A stretch of DNA of 64,000 nucleotides from Acidobacteriota bacterium (GTDB taxonomy: Bacteria; Acidobacteriota; Terriglobia; Terriglobales; Acidobacteriaceae), in assembly GCA_018268755.1 (NCBI GenBank), contig JAFDVW010000016.1, positions 1 through 64,000 of the forward strand, given 5' to 3'. Positions 45,359 to 54,198 of the stretch are shown here, piece by piece. The notes beneath the pieces were generated by a model. It was not told where the DNA came from. It searched no databases and worked only from the letters and a program-made list of their open reading frames with translations. Within the stretch, counting starts at the first letter, position 1. Each line of letters opens with the position of its first letter. A program made the position numbers and the translations under genes.

Positions 45359-46435
45359 ATGTCGCGGGTTGCAAGCAAGACTTCTAAAGGTAAAAAGAAA
45401 GCTGAAGCGGGCCCCAAACAAGTAAGCCTCCGCACTCTTGCCGAACATCTCGGCCTCTCGCGCGCCAGCGTTTCCTTTGTCCTGAATGATTCTCCGATGG
45501 CCCAAACCCTTTCCGCGGCCACCCGCCAGCGCATCCTGAAAGCCGCGGAAGAGCTGAACTATCGCCCCAATTATTTTGCCCGCTGCCTGAACAAGAAGCG
45601 TAGTTATCTGGTGGGCGTTCTGGTCCCCGAACTCGGGGAGGGTTATGTGGCCGGCATTCTCGCCGGCATTGAACGCGAACTGCTGCAGGACAAATACGTG
45701 TACTTCGTCTCCAGCCATCAATGGGTGCCGAAGCTGATCGAGGAGACCCCACGCCTGCTGGTGGAGCGCGGCGCCGACGGAGTCATCTTAGTCAACACCC
45801 CGCTCAGCCATGCGATGCCGTTTCCCACCGTCAATGTCGGCGGACATAAAAAGCTGACCAGCGTGGCCAACATCCATCTGGATAATCGCGCCGGGGCCGC
45901 CTTGGCCCTGGAACATCTGGCGCAGCAGGGACATCGCCGCATCGCCTTTTTCCGTGGCCACGCCGAGAGCGCGGACACCGAAGACCGCTGGGCCGGCATT
46001 TGCGAAACCGCTGCTCGCCTGAGAATCTCCATCGATCCGGAGCTGGTGGTTCAGTTGGATAAGTCCCTCATGCCGCCCGGACCATCCGGACCGGAAGAAG
46101 GCTATCTCTTCGGACAGAAGCTCCTGGCGCGCAGGAAGAAATTCAGCGCCCTCTTCGCCTTCAACGACATGTCGGCCATCGGCGCCATGAGCGCCTTCCG
46201 CGATGCCGGCTTTCGCTTGCCGGAAGACATCTCGGTGGTCGGGTTCGATGATGTTCACGGCGCGGCCTTCGCCTACCCCCCGCTCACCACGGTCCGCCAG
46301 CCTCTGGAAGAAATGGGTGAACTTGCCGCCCAAACCTTGCTGCACCGCATCGAGAAAGGTGCGCGCCGCGCCGACCAGATCCTGCTCAAGCCCAAGCTCG
46401 TGGTGCGCAAATCCGTGGCCCTGGCCGAAAACTGA
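45359..46435 (+). CDS. LacI-family transcriptional regulator of the beta-glucan locus
   Basis: The 358-residue protein has an N-terminal LacI helix-turn-helix and hinge helix (SLRTLAEHLGLSRASVSFVLND, then AAEELNYRPNYFAR) and a periplasmic-binding-protein-like sensor domain with GVLVPELGEGY, ADGVILVNTP and FNDMSAIGAMSAFRDAGF. It very likely binds the palindrome at 45246-45263 and releases it with a sugar from glucan breakdown. The start is uncertain: ATG 45359, ATG 45332 or TTG 45305; I chose 45359 because the others add a basic tail that family members usually lack, and none has a good ribosome binding site. Confidence 0.88.
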   Translation: MSRVASKTSKGKKKAEAGPKQVSLRTLAEHLGLSRASVSFVLNDSPMAQTLSAATRQRILKAAEELNYRPNYFARCLNKKRSYLVGVLVPELGEGYVAGILAGIERELLQDKYVYFVSSHQWVPKLIEETPRLLVERGADGVILVNTPLSHAMPFPTVNVGGHKKLTSVANIHLDNRAGAALALEHLAQQGHRRIAFFRGHAESADTEDRWAGICETAARLRISIDPELVVQLDKSLMPPGPSGPEEGYLFGQKLLARRKKFSALFAFNDMSAIGAMSAFRDAGFRLPEDISVVGFDDVHGAAFAYPPLTTVRQPLEEMGELAAQTLLHRIEKGARRADQILLKPKLVVRKSVALAEN

Positions 46436-46616
46436 GGCAGGCCTTCCCCCGTAACCCAACGGAACAACGTGGAACGAAATCCATCTTTTAGGCAAAAATA
46501 TTTCATATTATTTAGAAAATACGCATTTTTCGTGCATATAAGGCCACTTGCCCCCAATATTTTGCAAAATGATTTTCCCGGCTTTTCGCTATCCTGAGGA
46601 TAGTGCGTAAGGAGTA

Positions 46617-47573
46617 GTGGGGGAAGTTTTGGCATCCGAATCACCCAAGTGGACTTGGCTCAACGGCAAGATGCTGCGGCGCGATGACGCCCTGACCAAT
46701 GTCTGGGCCCATGGCCTGCATTATGGGACCGGCGTGTTCGAAGGCATCCGCAGCTACGACACTGCGGAGGGTCCCGCCATCTTCCGTATGGACGCGCACC
46801 TCGACCGCCTCTTCGCCTCGGCCGCCGTCTATGGGATCCCCATGCCTTACTCGCGCGAGCTCCTGACCGAAGCCACGCACGAGGTCATTCGCCGCAACGG
46901 CTGGCCCGACTGCTATCTTCGCCCTATTTGTTTTCTGGGCACGAATACGCTGGGCATTCGCGCGGAATGTCCTCCCGAAGTCGCCATTCTTGCCGTGCCG
47001 GCCTTACGCCACGGCACCGCCGAGGAAATGACGCGCGGCATCCGCACCACCATCTCCCAGTGGCTCAAGTTCGATACCCGCGCCATACCCAGCACGGCCA
47101 AGGCCGCGGGACAATACCTGAATTCTGTGCTGGCCGCCCGCGACGCCGCAGCGCGCGGCTTTGATGACGCCTTCCTGCTCAACGCGCAGGGCAATATCGC
47201 CGAGGCCTCGGTCTCGAACGTGTTCTTCATTCGCGATGGAGTGGTCTATACCAACGACGAGAAGTCGTCCATCCTGCTGGGCATCACGCGCGACTCTGTG
47301 ATTCAGATTGCCCGCGCCTTGGGCTATGAAGTCCGCATTGGCGACATTCGCCGCGAAGACCTCATGCGGGCGGAAGAAATTTTCCTGACCGGGACGGCCA
47401 CTGAAATTCTTCCAGTGCGTGAAATCGACGGCACCATCGTCGGCCGGGGATCACGCGGTCCCATCACGGAAAGAATCTACGACACCTTTGTGGCGGCAGC
47501 CCGCGGCAAGGACGCCCGCTTCCGTCACTGGCTGGACTTCGTGCCGCAGTTGCAGACTGCGCATTTTAGTTAG
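46617..47573 (+). CDS. ilvE: Branched-chain-type aminotransferase (fold type IV)
   Basis: The 318-residue PLP enzyme moves an amino group between branched-chain amino acids and 2-oxoglutarate. Family signatures are [13 protein letters not shown], the catalytic Lys in [12 protein letters not shown], the long [20 protein letters not shown] strand and [11 protein letters not shown] near the end. In this position, ahead of HppD and HmgA, it could also use aromatic amino acids to make 4-hydroxyphenylpyruvate from tyrosine; this is inferred from position. The start is unclear: GTG 46617 lies only two bases after AAGGAG, and TTG 46629 is 14 bases after it. Confidence 0.9.
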   Translation: MGEVLASESPKWTWLNGKMLRRDDALTNVWAHGLHYGTGVFEGIRSYDTAEGPAIFRMDAHLDRLFASAAVYGIPMPYSRELLTEATHEVIRRNGWPDCYLRPICFLGTNTLGIRAECPPEVAILAVPALRHGTAEEMTRGIRTTISQWLKFDTRAIPSTAKAAGQYLNSVLAARDAAARGFDDAFLLNAQGNIAEASVSNVFFIRDGVVYTNDEKSSILLGITRDSVIQIARALGYEVRIGDIRREDLMRAEEIFLTGTATEILPVREIDGTIVGRGSRGPITERIYDTFVAAARGKDARFRHWLDFVPQLQTAHFS

Positions 47574-47635
47574 ACCACAAGTGGGGATGGGGAACAATTG
47601 GGCCGGAGACCAGCGCGCACAGCGAGCGAGGACTT

Positions 47636-48724
47636 ATGGGTGACAATCCTCTCAAACTGAAGAAAGTTCATCACGTCGAATTCTGGGTGGGCAATGCCCG
47701 CCAGGCGGCCTTCTTCTACCGAAACGGATTTGGTTTTTCCCAGACTGCCTATCGCGGTCTGGAAACCGGCGAACGCAGCGCGACCTCTTATGTTCTGACC
47801 CAGGGCAAGGCCAACTTCGTGCTCACCACGCCCATGAACCCGGCCCATCCCGCCAGTGAACACATCCGCAAACACGGCGATGGAGTAAAAGATATCGCCT
47901 TTCACGTGGAAAATGCCGACCAGGCCTATGAAATCGCCACCCGGCGGGGGGCCAAGGGCGCGGTCGAGCCGCGCGACCTCAGCGATGAACACGGCTCCGT
48001 CCGTTATGCCGCCATTCACACTTACGGCGACACCATCCATTCCCTGATCTCCTACAAGGATTATTCCGGCCCGTTTCTGCCCGGATTTGTCTCCGCCCCC
48101 ATAGCCGGCGACGATGCCGGCATCCTGCGCATCGATCACATCGTGGGCAACGTGGAGCTGGGCCAGATGGAGCACTGGGCGGACTTCTACAGCAAAGTGT
48201 GCGGCTTCCACCGCTACATTTCCTTCGACGACAAAGACATCTCCACCGAGTACAGCGCATTGATGAGCATCGTCATGTCGGACGACTCCAAGTCGGTGAA
48301 GTTTCCCATCAACGAACCCGCTCCCGGACGCAGAAAGAGCCAGATCGATGAATATTTGGAGTCCTATGGCGGCGCTGGAGTGCAGCACATCGCGCTGCTG
48401 TGCAAAGACGAGCTGGCCACGGTGGGCAAACTGACGCGCAATGGAATTCCCTTCCTGCGCGTGCCCGACGCCTACTATGATGTCCTGCGCGACCGCGTCG
48501 GCAACATCGACGAGTCGATCGATGCTATTCGCGATCTCGGCATCCTGGTAGACCGCGACGAAGAGGGCTACCTGCTGCAGATCTTCAGCCAGCCGGTGGA
48601 AGACCGGCCGACGGTGTTCTTTGAGATCATTCAGCGCAAAGGCAGCCGGGGCTTCGGCAAAGGAAATTTTAAAGCGCTCTTCGAATCCATCGAGCTGGAA
48701 CAGGCGCGGCGCGGAAATTTATAG
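47636..48724 (+). CDS. hppD: 4-hydroxyphenylpyruvate dioxygenase
   Basis: The enzyme turns 4-hydroxyphenylpyruvate into homogentisate using Fe(II) and O2. The 362-residue protein has the two glyoxalase-fold halves and the iron-binding set: His in RIDHIVGNV, His in GVQHIALL and Glu in [10 protein letters not shown]. The C-terminal [18 protein letters not shown] closes the active site as in the family. It starts at ATG 47636 with GAGGA upstream and is followed 32 bases later by homogentisate dioxygenase. Confidence 0.97.
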   Translation: MGDNPLKLKKVHHVEFWVGNARQAAFFYRNGFGFSQTAYRGLETGERSATSYVLTQGKANFVLTTPMNPAHPASEHIRKHGDGVKDIAFHVENADQAYEIATRRGAKGAVEPRDLSDEHGSVRYAAIHTYGDTIHSLISYKDYSGPFLPGFVSAPIAGDDAGILRIDHIVGNVELGQMEHWADFYSKVCGFHRYISFDDKDISTEYSALMSIVMSDDSKSVKFPINEPAPGRRKSQIDEYLESYGGAGVQHIALLCKDELATVGKLTRNGIPFLRVPDAYYDVLRDRVGNIDESIDAIRDLGILVDRDEEGYLLQIFSQPVEDRPTVFFEIIQRKGSRGFGKGNFKALFESIELEQARRGNL

Positions 48725-48756
48725 ATCTTCGTTTCGCAGCATTCGCTGGGGCAACT

Positions 48757-50088
48757 ATGGACAAGAAGAGACCGGCAGCGCAGTATCGCTATCAATCCGG
48801 CTTCGGCAACGAGTTCGCCACCGAAGCCGTCCCCGGCGCTCTGCCCCAGGGACAAAACTCCCCGCAAAAAGCGCCTTACGGCCTCTACACCGAGCAGATC
48901 AGCGGCACGCCTTTCACCGCGGCGCGCGCCAGCAATCGCCGCACCTGGATGTATCGCATCCGGCCCTCGGTGGCGCATCGCCCGTTCAAACCGCTGCCCG
49001 CTGGCCTTTTGCGCAGCGCGCCCTTTGACGAAGTTCCACCGCCGCCGAACCAGCTGCGCTGGCAGCCCGCTCCCCTCCCCAAGAAATCCACCGATTTCGT
49101 GCAAGGCCTCATCACCATGGCCGGCAATGGCGACGCCTCGACGCGTACCGGCGTAGCCATTCACCTCTATGCCGCAAACGCCTCCATGACCGGCCGCTTC
49201 TTCTTCAATGCGGACGGCGAGATGCTCATCGTGCCGCAAATGGGTCGCCTGCTATTGCGCACCGAGATGGGCATCCTCGATGTTGCGCCGGGAGAAATCG
49301 GGGTCATTCAGCGCGGCATCAAGTTTCGTGTCGAGCTTCCCGATGGCGCCGCCCGCGGCTATGTTTGCGAAAATTACGGCGCGCTGCTGCGCCTGCCCGA
49401 CCTCGGCCCCATCGGTGCCAACGGACTCGCCAATCCGCGCGACTTTGAAACTCCCGTGGCCGCCTATGAAGACCGCGCCGGACGCTTTCAAGTGATCGCC
49501 AAATTTGAAGGCGGCCTGTGGCAGGCCGAGATCGATCACTCCCCGCTCGATGTGGTCGCCTGGCACGGCAACTATGCGCCGTACAAATACCACCTCGACC
49601 ACTTCAATTGCATCAACACGGTCAGCTTCGATCACCCCGATCCTTCCATCTACACCGTGCTCACGTCGCCGTCGGAAACTCCGGGCACCGCGAACATGGA
49701 CTTCGTCATCTTCCCGCCGCGCTGGATGGTGGCCGAACACACCTTCCGTCCGCCCTGGTTTCATCGCAACTACATGAGCGAGTTCATGGGGTTGATCCGT
49801 GGAGAATATGACGCCAAGGCGGAAGGCTTCGTCCCCGGCGGCGCCAGCCTGCACAATTGCATGGCCGGACACGGCCCGGACGCAGCCACCTTTGAGAAAG
49901 CCAGCCATGCCGAGCTGAAGCCTGTCTACCTTTCCGGCACCCTGGCCTTCATGTTTGAGACCCGCTTCGTCTGCCGTCCTACCAAATGGGCGCTCGAAAC
50001 CGCGCAACTCGATGAGCAATATTTTGAGGTATGGCAGGGACTGAGCAAGAAGTTCAAAGCACCGGGCGCTTCGAAAAAACGACGGTAA
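48757..50088 (+). CDS. hmgA: Homogentisate 1,2-dioxygenase
   Basis: The enzyme opens the homogentisate ring to maleylacetoacetate. The 443-residue protein begins with [19 protein letters not shown], the family's N-terminal signature, and has the His/Glu iron pair in [13 protein letters not shown] and the third His in [14 protein letters not shown]. The pathway's last enzyme, FahA, is encoded 4.6 kb away on the other strand, and no maleylacetoacetate isomerase gene is seen in the window. A palindromic intergenic element lies directly downstream, where a terminator would be expected. Confidence 0.97.
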   Translation: MDKKRPAAQYRYQSGFGNEFATEAVPGALPQGQNSPQKAPYGLYTEQISGTPFTAARASNRRTWMYRIRPSVAHRPFKPLPAGLLRSAPFDEVPPPPNQLRWQPAPLPKKSTDFVQGLITMAGNGDASTRTGVAIHLYAANASMTGRFFFNADGEMLIVPQMGRLLLRTEMGILDVAPGEIGVIQRGIKFRVELPDGAARGYVCENYGALLRLPDLGPIGANGLANPRDFETPVAAYEDRAGRFQVIAKFEGGLWQAEIDHSPLDVVAWHGNYAPYKYHLDHFNCINTVSFDHPDPSIYTVLTSPSETPGTANMDFVIFPPRWMVAEHTFRPPWFHRNYMSEFMGLIRGEYDAKAEGFVPGGASLHNCMAGHGPDAATFEKASHAELKPVYLSGTLAFMFETRFVCRPTKWALETAQLDEQYFEVWQGLSKKFKAPGASKKRR

Positions 50089-50142
50089 GCTGACGATGCC
50101 ACCGAGCGATGCCTAATATAAATATCTTTGCCATTTACAGCC

Positions 50143-50261
50143 GGGTGGAGCAGGGCTTCCAGCCCTGCGTGGCGGTGCTTTCTGTGAAACACGCGCGTCA
50201 GCGCTCACGCGCGAAAAATTTTGGTTCTGATGAAATGCAGGTCTGAAGGCCTGCTCCACCC
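50143..50261. repeat. Inverted-repeat intergenic element (second family)
   Basis: GGGTGGAGCAGG (50143-50154) and CCTGCTCCACCC (50250-50261) are perfect inverted 12-mers enclosing about 95 bases, with inner hairpins such as CAGGGC/GCCCTG. It carries no gene and differs in sequence from the TGTCATTCTGAG elements. It may also serve as a transcription stop for hmgA. Confidence 0.7.
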
Positions 50262-50328
50262 GCAGCATTGTCAGGGGATGCCCGCGCTATTTGCCTTCCC
50301 TGCCGCCCTGCCGTAGCATGATCTCCCT

Positions 50329-50757
50329 ATGCACGCTTCTGAGCCGGGACCTGACCAAGCTCGCGGCCTTTCCCGCACCCTGCTTTCCTGGGGGTCCCTG
50401 GGTTTGGCCGCCGCCGAGAGTCTGTGCCTGCTGTTTGTCGGCCTCAGCGGGATTCGCGTGGCCATTGGAATGACTGCTTTGGTCGCCGCCACCGCCGGTG
50501 GCCCGGCTCACGGATTTCACCGCAGCGCTCTTCGCATTCCCTTCCTGACCCTGGGTGGCCTGGGGGCAGTTCTCAATCTGTTCCTGGCCTGGAATGAAGA
50601 GCGGCTGCGCCGCAATCCTGCCTCCGCCTGGCGCATGCGTCCCCTCAGCAAAAAGCAGCGCCGCAGCCGCTGGCTGCAGGTGACCCTCTCCGTGGTCACG
50701 TTGCTGCTCATCCTGGGAGAGGTCATCACCCATCCCTGGTTCCATCACGAACTTTAA
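50329..50757 (+). CDS. Small membrane protein, unrecognised
   Basis: A 142-residue protein with three or four hydrophobic segments: LGLAAAESLCLLFVGLSG, VAIGMTALVAATAGG, FLTLGGLGAVLNLFLAW and LQVTLSVVTLLLILGEV. A basic loop (LSKKQRRSRW) precedes the last segment. I do not recognise the family. Its stop codon overlaps the stop codon of the anti-sigma gene on the other strand by three or four bases, a tight convergent end. It is not clearly part of the tyrosine or the bufferin unit. Confidence 0.6.
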   Translation: MHASEPGPDQARGLSRTLLSWGSLGLAAAESLCLLFVGLSGIRVAIGMTALVAATAGGPAHGFHRSALRIPFLTLGGLGAVLNLFLAWNEERLRRNPASAWRMRPLSKKQRRSRWLQVTLSVVTLLLILGEVITHPWFHHEL

Positions 50758-51008
50758 ACTCCGCCTGAGGGAGGCCCCTCGATTTCCTCCTGCAAGCGCG
50801 CGTGCAGCCGGTCGGCGTAGCCCGCGGGCAAGGTAAAGACCCGCTCATCCGCGATCAGATAAAGGATGTTGCGCGTGGAATCCAGCACGGCGGCGCAGTG
50901 GCGGCAGTGGGCGAGATGCTGCTCCATCTCATCGCGCAGTTCGGGCGCGACGGTCCCCTCGATGTAATTCGAGATCTCCTTCCACACATGCCGGCAGTTC
51001 AGAACCAT
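50754..51008 (-). CDS. Soluble zinc-type anti-sigma factor (zf-HC2)
   Basis: The 84-residue protein carries the ZAS motif H-x3-C-x2-C at residues 31-38 (HLAHCRHC), with a further Cys at 5. It has no membrane segment, so it works in the cytoplasm, where ZAS proteins hold ECF sigma factors and release them on oxidation or metal binding at this motif. Its start overlaps the end of the sigma gene by 10 bases, a usual sign of paired synthesis. In other bufferin systems the anti-sigma factor is reported to be a membrane protein, so a soluble one here would sense the inside of the cell. Confidence 0.88.
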   Translation of the reverse strand: MVLNCRHVWKEISNYIEGTVAPELRDEMEQHLAHCRHCAAVLDSTRNILYLIADERVFTLPAGYADRLHARLQEEIEGPPSGGV

Positions 51009-51682
51009 GATTGCCCCGTTCCCTTTTTGAACAGACCGAACAGCCTTCCACCCCGCTTCGACGCCAGCTGCGGAGCCAGGATCTTCTGCATGCGCAACCG
51101 GGCCCGCAGCAAGCGTGTTTTCACTACGCCCTCGGAAACCCCCAAAGCCGCCGCCGTCTCGGCGATATTCAGGTCCTGCACATCGCGCAGCACCAGCACT
51201 TCGCGATAATTCTCCGGCAGGCTGGCGATGGCTTGTTGCAACATCTCTCGCAGCTCCCGGCGCTCCAGTGATTCCAGCGGCACTTCGCGCCAGTCGGTGA
51301 TCAGCTCCGGCACAAACTCGCCGTCTTCGTCCTCCGTCGGCGCATCAATCGAGGAAAATTGCAGCACGCGTTCATGCCGCAGCCGCCCGCGCGCTTCATT
51401 GATGGCAATGGCCGTCAGCCAGGTGCCAAACTTTGCCTCGGCCCGGAACGACGCCAGATTGCGCAACGCCTTCAGCATGGCCTCCTGGGCCACCTCCTCG
51501 GCGTCATGCTCGTTCTTAAGCACGGAATAGGCCGCGAAATATACGCCCCTTTCATGAGGACGGACCAGCTCATGGAACAGGTGTCGTTCTCCCGCCAGAA
51601 TACGGCGAACCAGCGCCGCCTCGGCTTCCGCCGCGGACGCCTCCGGCGGCCCTCCCTCGCATGCCTTTGCTTTGAAGTCCAT
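50999..51682 (-). CDS. ECF RNA polymerase sigma factor
   Basis: A 227-residue sigma-70-family factor with region 2 (DAEEVAQEAMLKALRNLASF, then FGTWLTAIAINEARGRLR) and region 4 (LPENYREVLVLRDVQDLNI, then VVKTRLLRARLRMQ), and no regions 1 or 3, so it is ECF type. I chose ATG 51682 over GTG 51709 because the promoter-like sequence at 51726-51752 would start transcription near 51718 and leave only about nine bases before the GTG. Its partner anti-sigma gene overlaps it. The shared promoter sequence suggests that it transcribes its own gene and the bufferin operon. Confidence 0.92.
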   Translation of the reverse strand: MDFKAKACEGGPPEASAAEAEAALVRRILAGERHLFHELVRPHERGVYFAAYSVLKNEHDAEEVAQEAMLKALRNLASFRAEAKFGTWLTAIAINEARGRLRHERVLQFSSIDAPTEDEDGEFVPELITDWREVPLESLERRELREMLQQAIASLPENYREVLVLRDVQDLNIAETAAALGVSEGVVKTRLLRARLRMQKILAPQLASKRGGRLFGLFKKGTGQSWF

Positions 51683-51725
51683 CCCAACGCCAATACCGCC
51701 ACGCCGCACACGCCCCTTTCCCTAG

Positions 51726-51752
51726 GGACGCCCGGCGGCGGTAAAAGTTACA
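51726..51752 (-). promoter_or_regulatory. ECF-type promoter of the sigma/anti-sigma genes
   Basis: On the minus strand TGTAACTTT (51752-51744) and CGTCC (51730-51726) are 13 bases apart. The same pair with the same spacing faces the other way at 51820-51846. The AAC-type -35 and CGTC-type -10 are the form used by many ECF factors. Confidence 0.75.
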
Positions 51753-51819
51753 GGCCTACAGCATATCCCTGAGGGCAATGCTTTGCTCTGGCTTGGTATC
51801 AGGAATTTCCACAGCCGGC

Positions 51820-51846
51820 TGTAACTTTCACTTCTGGTATACGTCC
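51820..51846 (+). promoter_or_regulatory. ECF-type promoter of the bufferin operon
   Basis: TGTAACTTT (51820-51828) and CGTCC (51842-51846) are 13 bases apart, identical in sequence and spacing to the promoter in front of the sigma gene. Transcription would begin near 51854, leaving a leader of about 97 bases before the precursor gene. Confidence 0.78.
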
Positions 51847-51950
51847 TAGTAACTGGGGTGAGGACAGTGCATTTGTGTCCTTCCTTGGTCAGCCAGGCAG
51901 TCCTCCCGGAATTTGCCCCGGCAACCCAAACTCAATCTGAGAGGAAAAGT

Positions 51951-52259
51951 ATGAAGAATCCTTCCATGAAGTCTCTTCTGTTGACGGCCGCCATGACGGG
52001 CTTGCTGAGCACCGCCGCTCCCGCGGCCTTCTCCAGCACGCACGCCAGCACGAACAGCAACGGGAACAGCGTGACCAAATCCAGCACCCGCCTGCTGCTT
52101 ACCGCCGACGGAGACACCGACAAACACTCCTGTAAAGGCAAAAACGACTGCAAAGGCAAGGGTGGTTGCAAGAGCGGCGACAACGGCTGCAAAGGCAAGA
52201 ACTCCTGCAAAGGCAAGGGTGGCTGCGCCACCGACGGCTCCAAACCCAAGGCTGCTTAA
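51951..52259 (+). CDS. Bufferin-like Cys-rich RiPP metallophore precursor
   Basis: The 102-residue peptide has a signal sequence (SLLLTAAMTGLLSTAAPAAF), a Ser/Thr/Asn-rich spacer and a C-terminal core with six Cys spaced C-x5-C-x5-C-x6-C-x5-C-x5-C. Five of the Cys are followed by Lys, in the units CKGKNDC, CKGKGGC, CKSGDNGC, CKGKNSC and CKGKGGC. The core is made of two near-identical halves at the DNA level. This fits the BufA/HvfA-type precursors whose Cys are altered by MNIO enzymes into copper-binding groups in the periplasm. ATG 51951 is chosen because AGAGGA precedes it; a longer frame to 51858 has no signal-like start. Confidence 0.85.
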   Translation: MKNPSMKSLLLTAAMTGLLSTAAPAAFSSTHASTNSNGNSVTKSSTRLLLTADGDTDKHSCKGKNDCKGKGGCKSGDNGCKGKNSCKGKGGCATDGSKPKAA

Positions 52260-52332
52260 GATCCGGCTCCGTGGGGCCGGACGGATGGTCCGGCCCTGCA
52301 TTCTCGTTCGTGGTCGGAAGTGGAGAACAACC

Positions 52333-53220
52333 ATGCCCGCAAATCGCTTTAATGGCTTCACCGAATACGGCATCGGAATCGGCCTGCGCATCCCGCATTA
52401 CCGCCATATTCTCGAGAAGAAGCCGGTGGTCGACTGGTTCGAAGTCATCTCTGAGAACTACATGGTGGATGGCGGCAATCCGTTGGCCGTGCTTGACCAG
52501 ATCCTCGAGCAGTACCGCGTAGTGCAGCATGGCGTCTCCATGTACTTCGGCTCGGTGCAGCCGTTGAACCGCGAGCACCTCCAGCGCCTCAAGACCCTCG
52601 TCCGCCGTACCAAAACGCCATGGCTCAGCGATCACCTGTGCTGGGGCAGCGTGGATGGCCGCTACACCCACGACCTGCTGCCCATCCCCTACACCTGGGA
52701 AGCAGTTGACGTCACCGCGGAGAAAATCCGCCACGTGCAGGACTTCGTGGAGGTGCCCGTGGTCGTGGAAAACGTCAGCAGCTACGCTGAGTTCCACGAT
52801 TCCGTAATGACGGAGTGGGAGTTTCTCAATGAAGTGGTGGAGCGCGCCGACTGCGGCATTCTGCTCGACGTCAACAACATCTATGTCAGCTCCATGAACC
52901 ACGATTTTGATCCGGCGGTGTACGTCAACAGCGTACCTACCGAACGCGTGGCCCAAATCCACATCGCCGGCCACTCGCGCTATGAGAAGTACATCCTCGA
53001 CACCCATGACCATCCCGTGATCGATCCGGTGTGGGAGCTGTATGCGCAGGCCATTCGCCGCATCGGCCCGACCGCGACCCTGCTCGAATGGGACGACAAG
53101 ATTCCCAGCTTCGAGGAAGTGCACCGCGAAGCCATGAAGGCTGAGCACTTCTTGCAGCAAGTGGCAAAGATGCCGCCCGCCCTGACCGCGGAAGAGCCGG
53201 TGCTGGAGGTGGCGCGATGA
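52333..53220 (+). CDS. MNIO-family (DUF692) multinuclear iron oxygenase, BufB-like
   Basis: The 295-residue TIM-barrel protein carries the metal-site residues of the MNIO family: His66 in VVQHGVSM, Asp100-His101 in WLSDHLCW, Glu146-Asn147 in VVVENVSS, Asp179 and the following Asn pair in LLDVNN, His210 and His214 in QIHIAGH, the DTHDH string at 223-227 and Glu252 in LLEWDD. These bind two or three irons. MNIO enzymes change Cys residues of RiPP precursors, here most likely those of the peptide encoded 73 bases upstream. Its stop overlaps the start of the next gene (ATGA), so it is made together with its partner. Confidence 0.92.
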   Translation: MPANRFNGFTEYGIGIGLRIPHYRHILEKKPVVDWFEVISENYMVDGGNPLAVLDQILEQYRVVQHGVSMYFGSVQPLNREHLQRLKTLVRRTKTPWLSDHLCWGSVDGRYTHDLLPIPYTWEAVDVTAEKIRHVQDFVEVPVVVENVSSYAEFHDSVMTEWEFLNEVVERADCGILLDVNNIYVSSMNHDFDPAVYVNSVPTERVAQIHIAGHSRYEKYILDTHDHPVIDPVWELYAQAIRRIGPTATLLEWDDKIPSFEEVHREAMKAEHFLQQVAKMPPALTAEEPVLEVAR

Positions 53221-54056
53221 GTTCCCTGCTCGAAGTGCAACGCCGCATGGCGGAAGCGGTCATGGCCCCGCTTACCCGGCAGGAAGGGATGCGCCAGCGG
53301 GCCGCCGATGGCCGCCCCATGGCGAAAGAGGCCGCAGCCTACATCAAGCCAAACCCGCGTCTGGAAAGCTTCGAGCGACTGGAGATTTACAACCGCCAAT
53401 ACTGGTTCCGCGTGCTCGATTCCCTGGCCGAAGACTTCCCCGGCGTGCAGGCCATTCTGGGCGCGCCCCGCTTCCGCGAGCTTTCCGTACGCTATATCAG
53501 CGATTGCCCGTCCACTTCGTTCACGCTGCGAAATCTGGGCGGGAAACTGTCTGGGTGGCTCGAGGAGCATCCTGAATTCCTGGGTGCTCAGCCTGACTTG
53601 GTGCGCGACATGGTGCGCCTGGAGTGGGCCGTCATCGAGGCCTTTGATGCCGCCGAGCGCGCCCCGCTTTCCGCTGAGCAATTGGAGAATGCGGAGAATC
53701 CGCATCTGGCATTGCAACCCCATGTCCGCCTGCTCGAGCTGTCGCATCCCGTGGATGATCTGCTGCTCGCCGTGCGCAAACGCAAAAGCGCGAGAAAGCT
53801 TCCGGCCAGGCAACTCGTGCAGACCGGCCGGCAGAAAACTTATCTTGCCGTGCATCGCGCCGACTACTCCGTGCACTACAAACGCCTGGAGGCCGGCGAG
53901 TTTCATGTGCTCCAGGAAATCCACCGCGCCTCGCCTTTAAGCGAGGCCCTGGAGCAGGCTTTCGCCGGCTCCGCTCTGCCGGAGACCGAGCAGGCGCAGA
54001 AAATCCAGCAGTGGTTCGCTCTATGGATGTCGCTCGGCTGGTTCTGTCAGGTCTAA
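53217..54056 (+). CDS. DUF2063-type partner of the MNIO enzyme, BufC-like
   Basis: The 279-residue protein has an N-terminal DUF2063 domain (LEVQRRMAEAVMAPLT, then PRLESFERLEIYNRQYWFRV, EDFPGVQAILG and FRELSVRYI) and a C-terminal domain that in related proteins recognises the precursor peptide. In RiPP systems with MNIO enzymes it binds the precursor and presents it to the iron enzyme. It starts inside the stop codon of the MNIO gene (53217-53220). A palindromic repeat separates it from the DoxX gene, which probably belongs to the same operon. Confidence 0.9.
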   Translation: MSSLLEVQRRMAEAVMAPLTRQEGMRQRAADGRPMAKEAAAYIKPNPRLESFERLEIYNRQYWFRVLDSLAEDFPGVQAILGAPRFRELSVRYISDCPSTSFTLRNLGGKLSGWLEEHPEFLGAQPDLVRDMVRLEWAVIEAFDAAERAPLSAEQLENAENPHLALQPHVRLLELSHPVDDLLLAVRKRKSARKLPARQLVQTGRQKTYLAVHRADYSVHYKRLEAGEFHVLQEIHRASPLSEALEQAFAGSALPETEQAQKIQQWFALWMSLGWFCQV

Positions 54057-54063
54057 AAGTAAA

Positions 54064-54186
54064 TGTCATGCTGAGCCAGCGGAAGCGCAGCTCCCGCGCC
54101 GCCGAAGCATCTCTAGCCCGGGCACGACCGTAGGAATTCTTCGACTCTGTACGCAATGCGAACGGAATACTTCGCTCAGAAAGACA
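54064..54186. repeat. Palindromic intergenic element with terminal inverted repeats (copy B)
   Basis: TGTCATGCTGAG (54064-54075) and CTCAGAAAGACA (54175-54186) are inverted ends with 10 of 12 bases paired. It has the same TGTCATxCTGAG start as the elements at 6634 and 57593 and contains ATTCTTCGACTCTG, the reverse form of their GTCGAAGAAT string. It lies between the DUF2063 and DoxX genes, in what is probably one operon. Confidence 0.72.
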
Positions 54187-54198
54187 AAGAGGAACTTC

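Noticed and set aside
46436..46616. The AT-rich gap before ilvE as a riboswitch or attenuator.
   Set aside because: I could not find a leader peptide with repeated branched-chain codons or a terminator/antiterminator pair.
50329..50757. The small membrane protein as a bufferin-system component.
   Set aside because: It lies on the other side of the sigma/anti-sigma genes, points toward them, and lacks the sigma promoter sequence.
51682..51709. GTG 51709 as start of the ECF sigma gene.
   Set aside because: With the promoter at 51726-51752 the leader would be only about nine bases, so ATG 51682 fits better.
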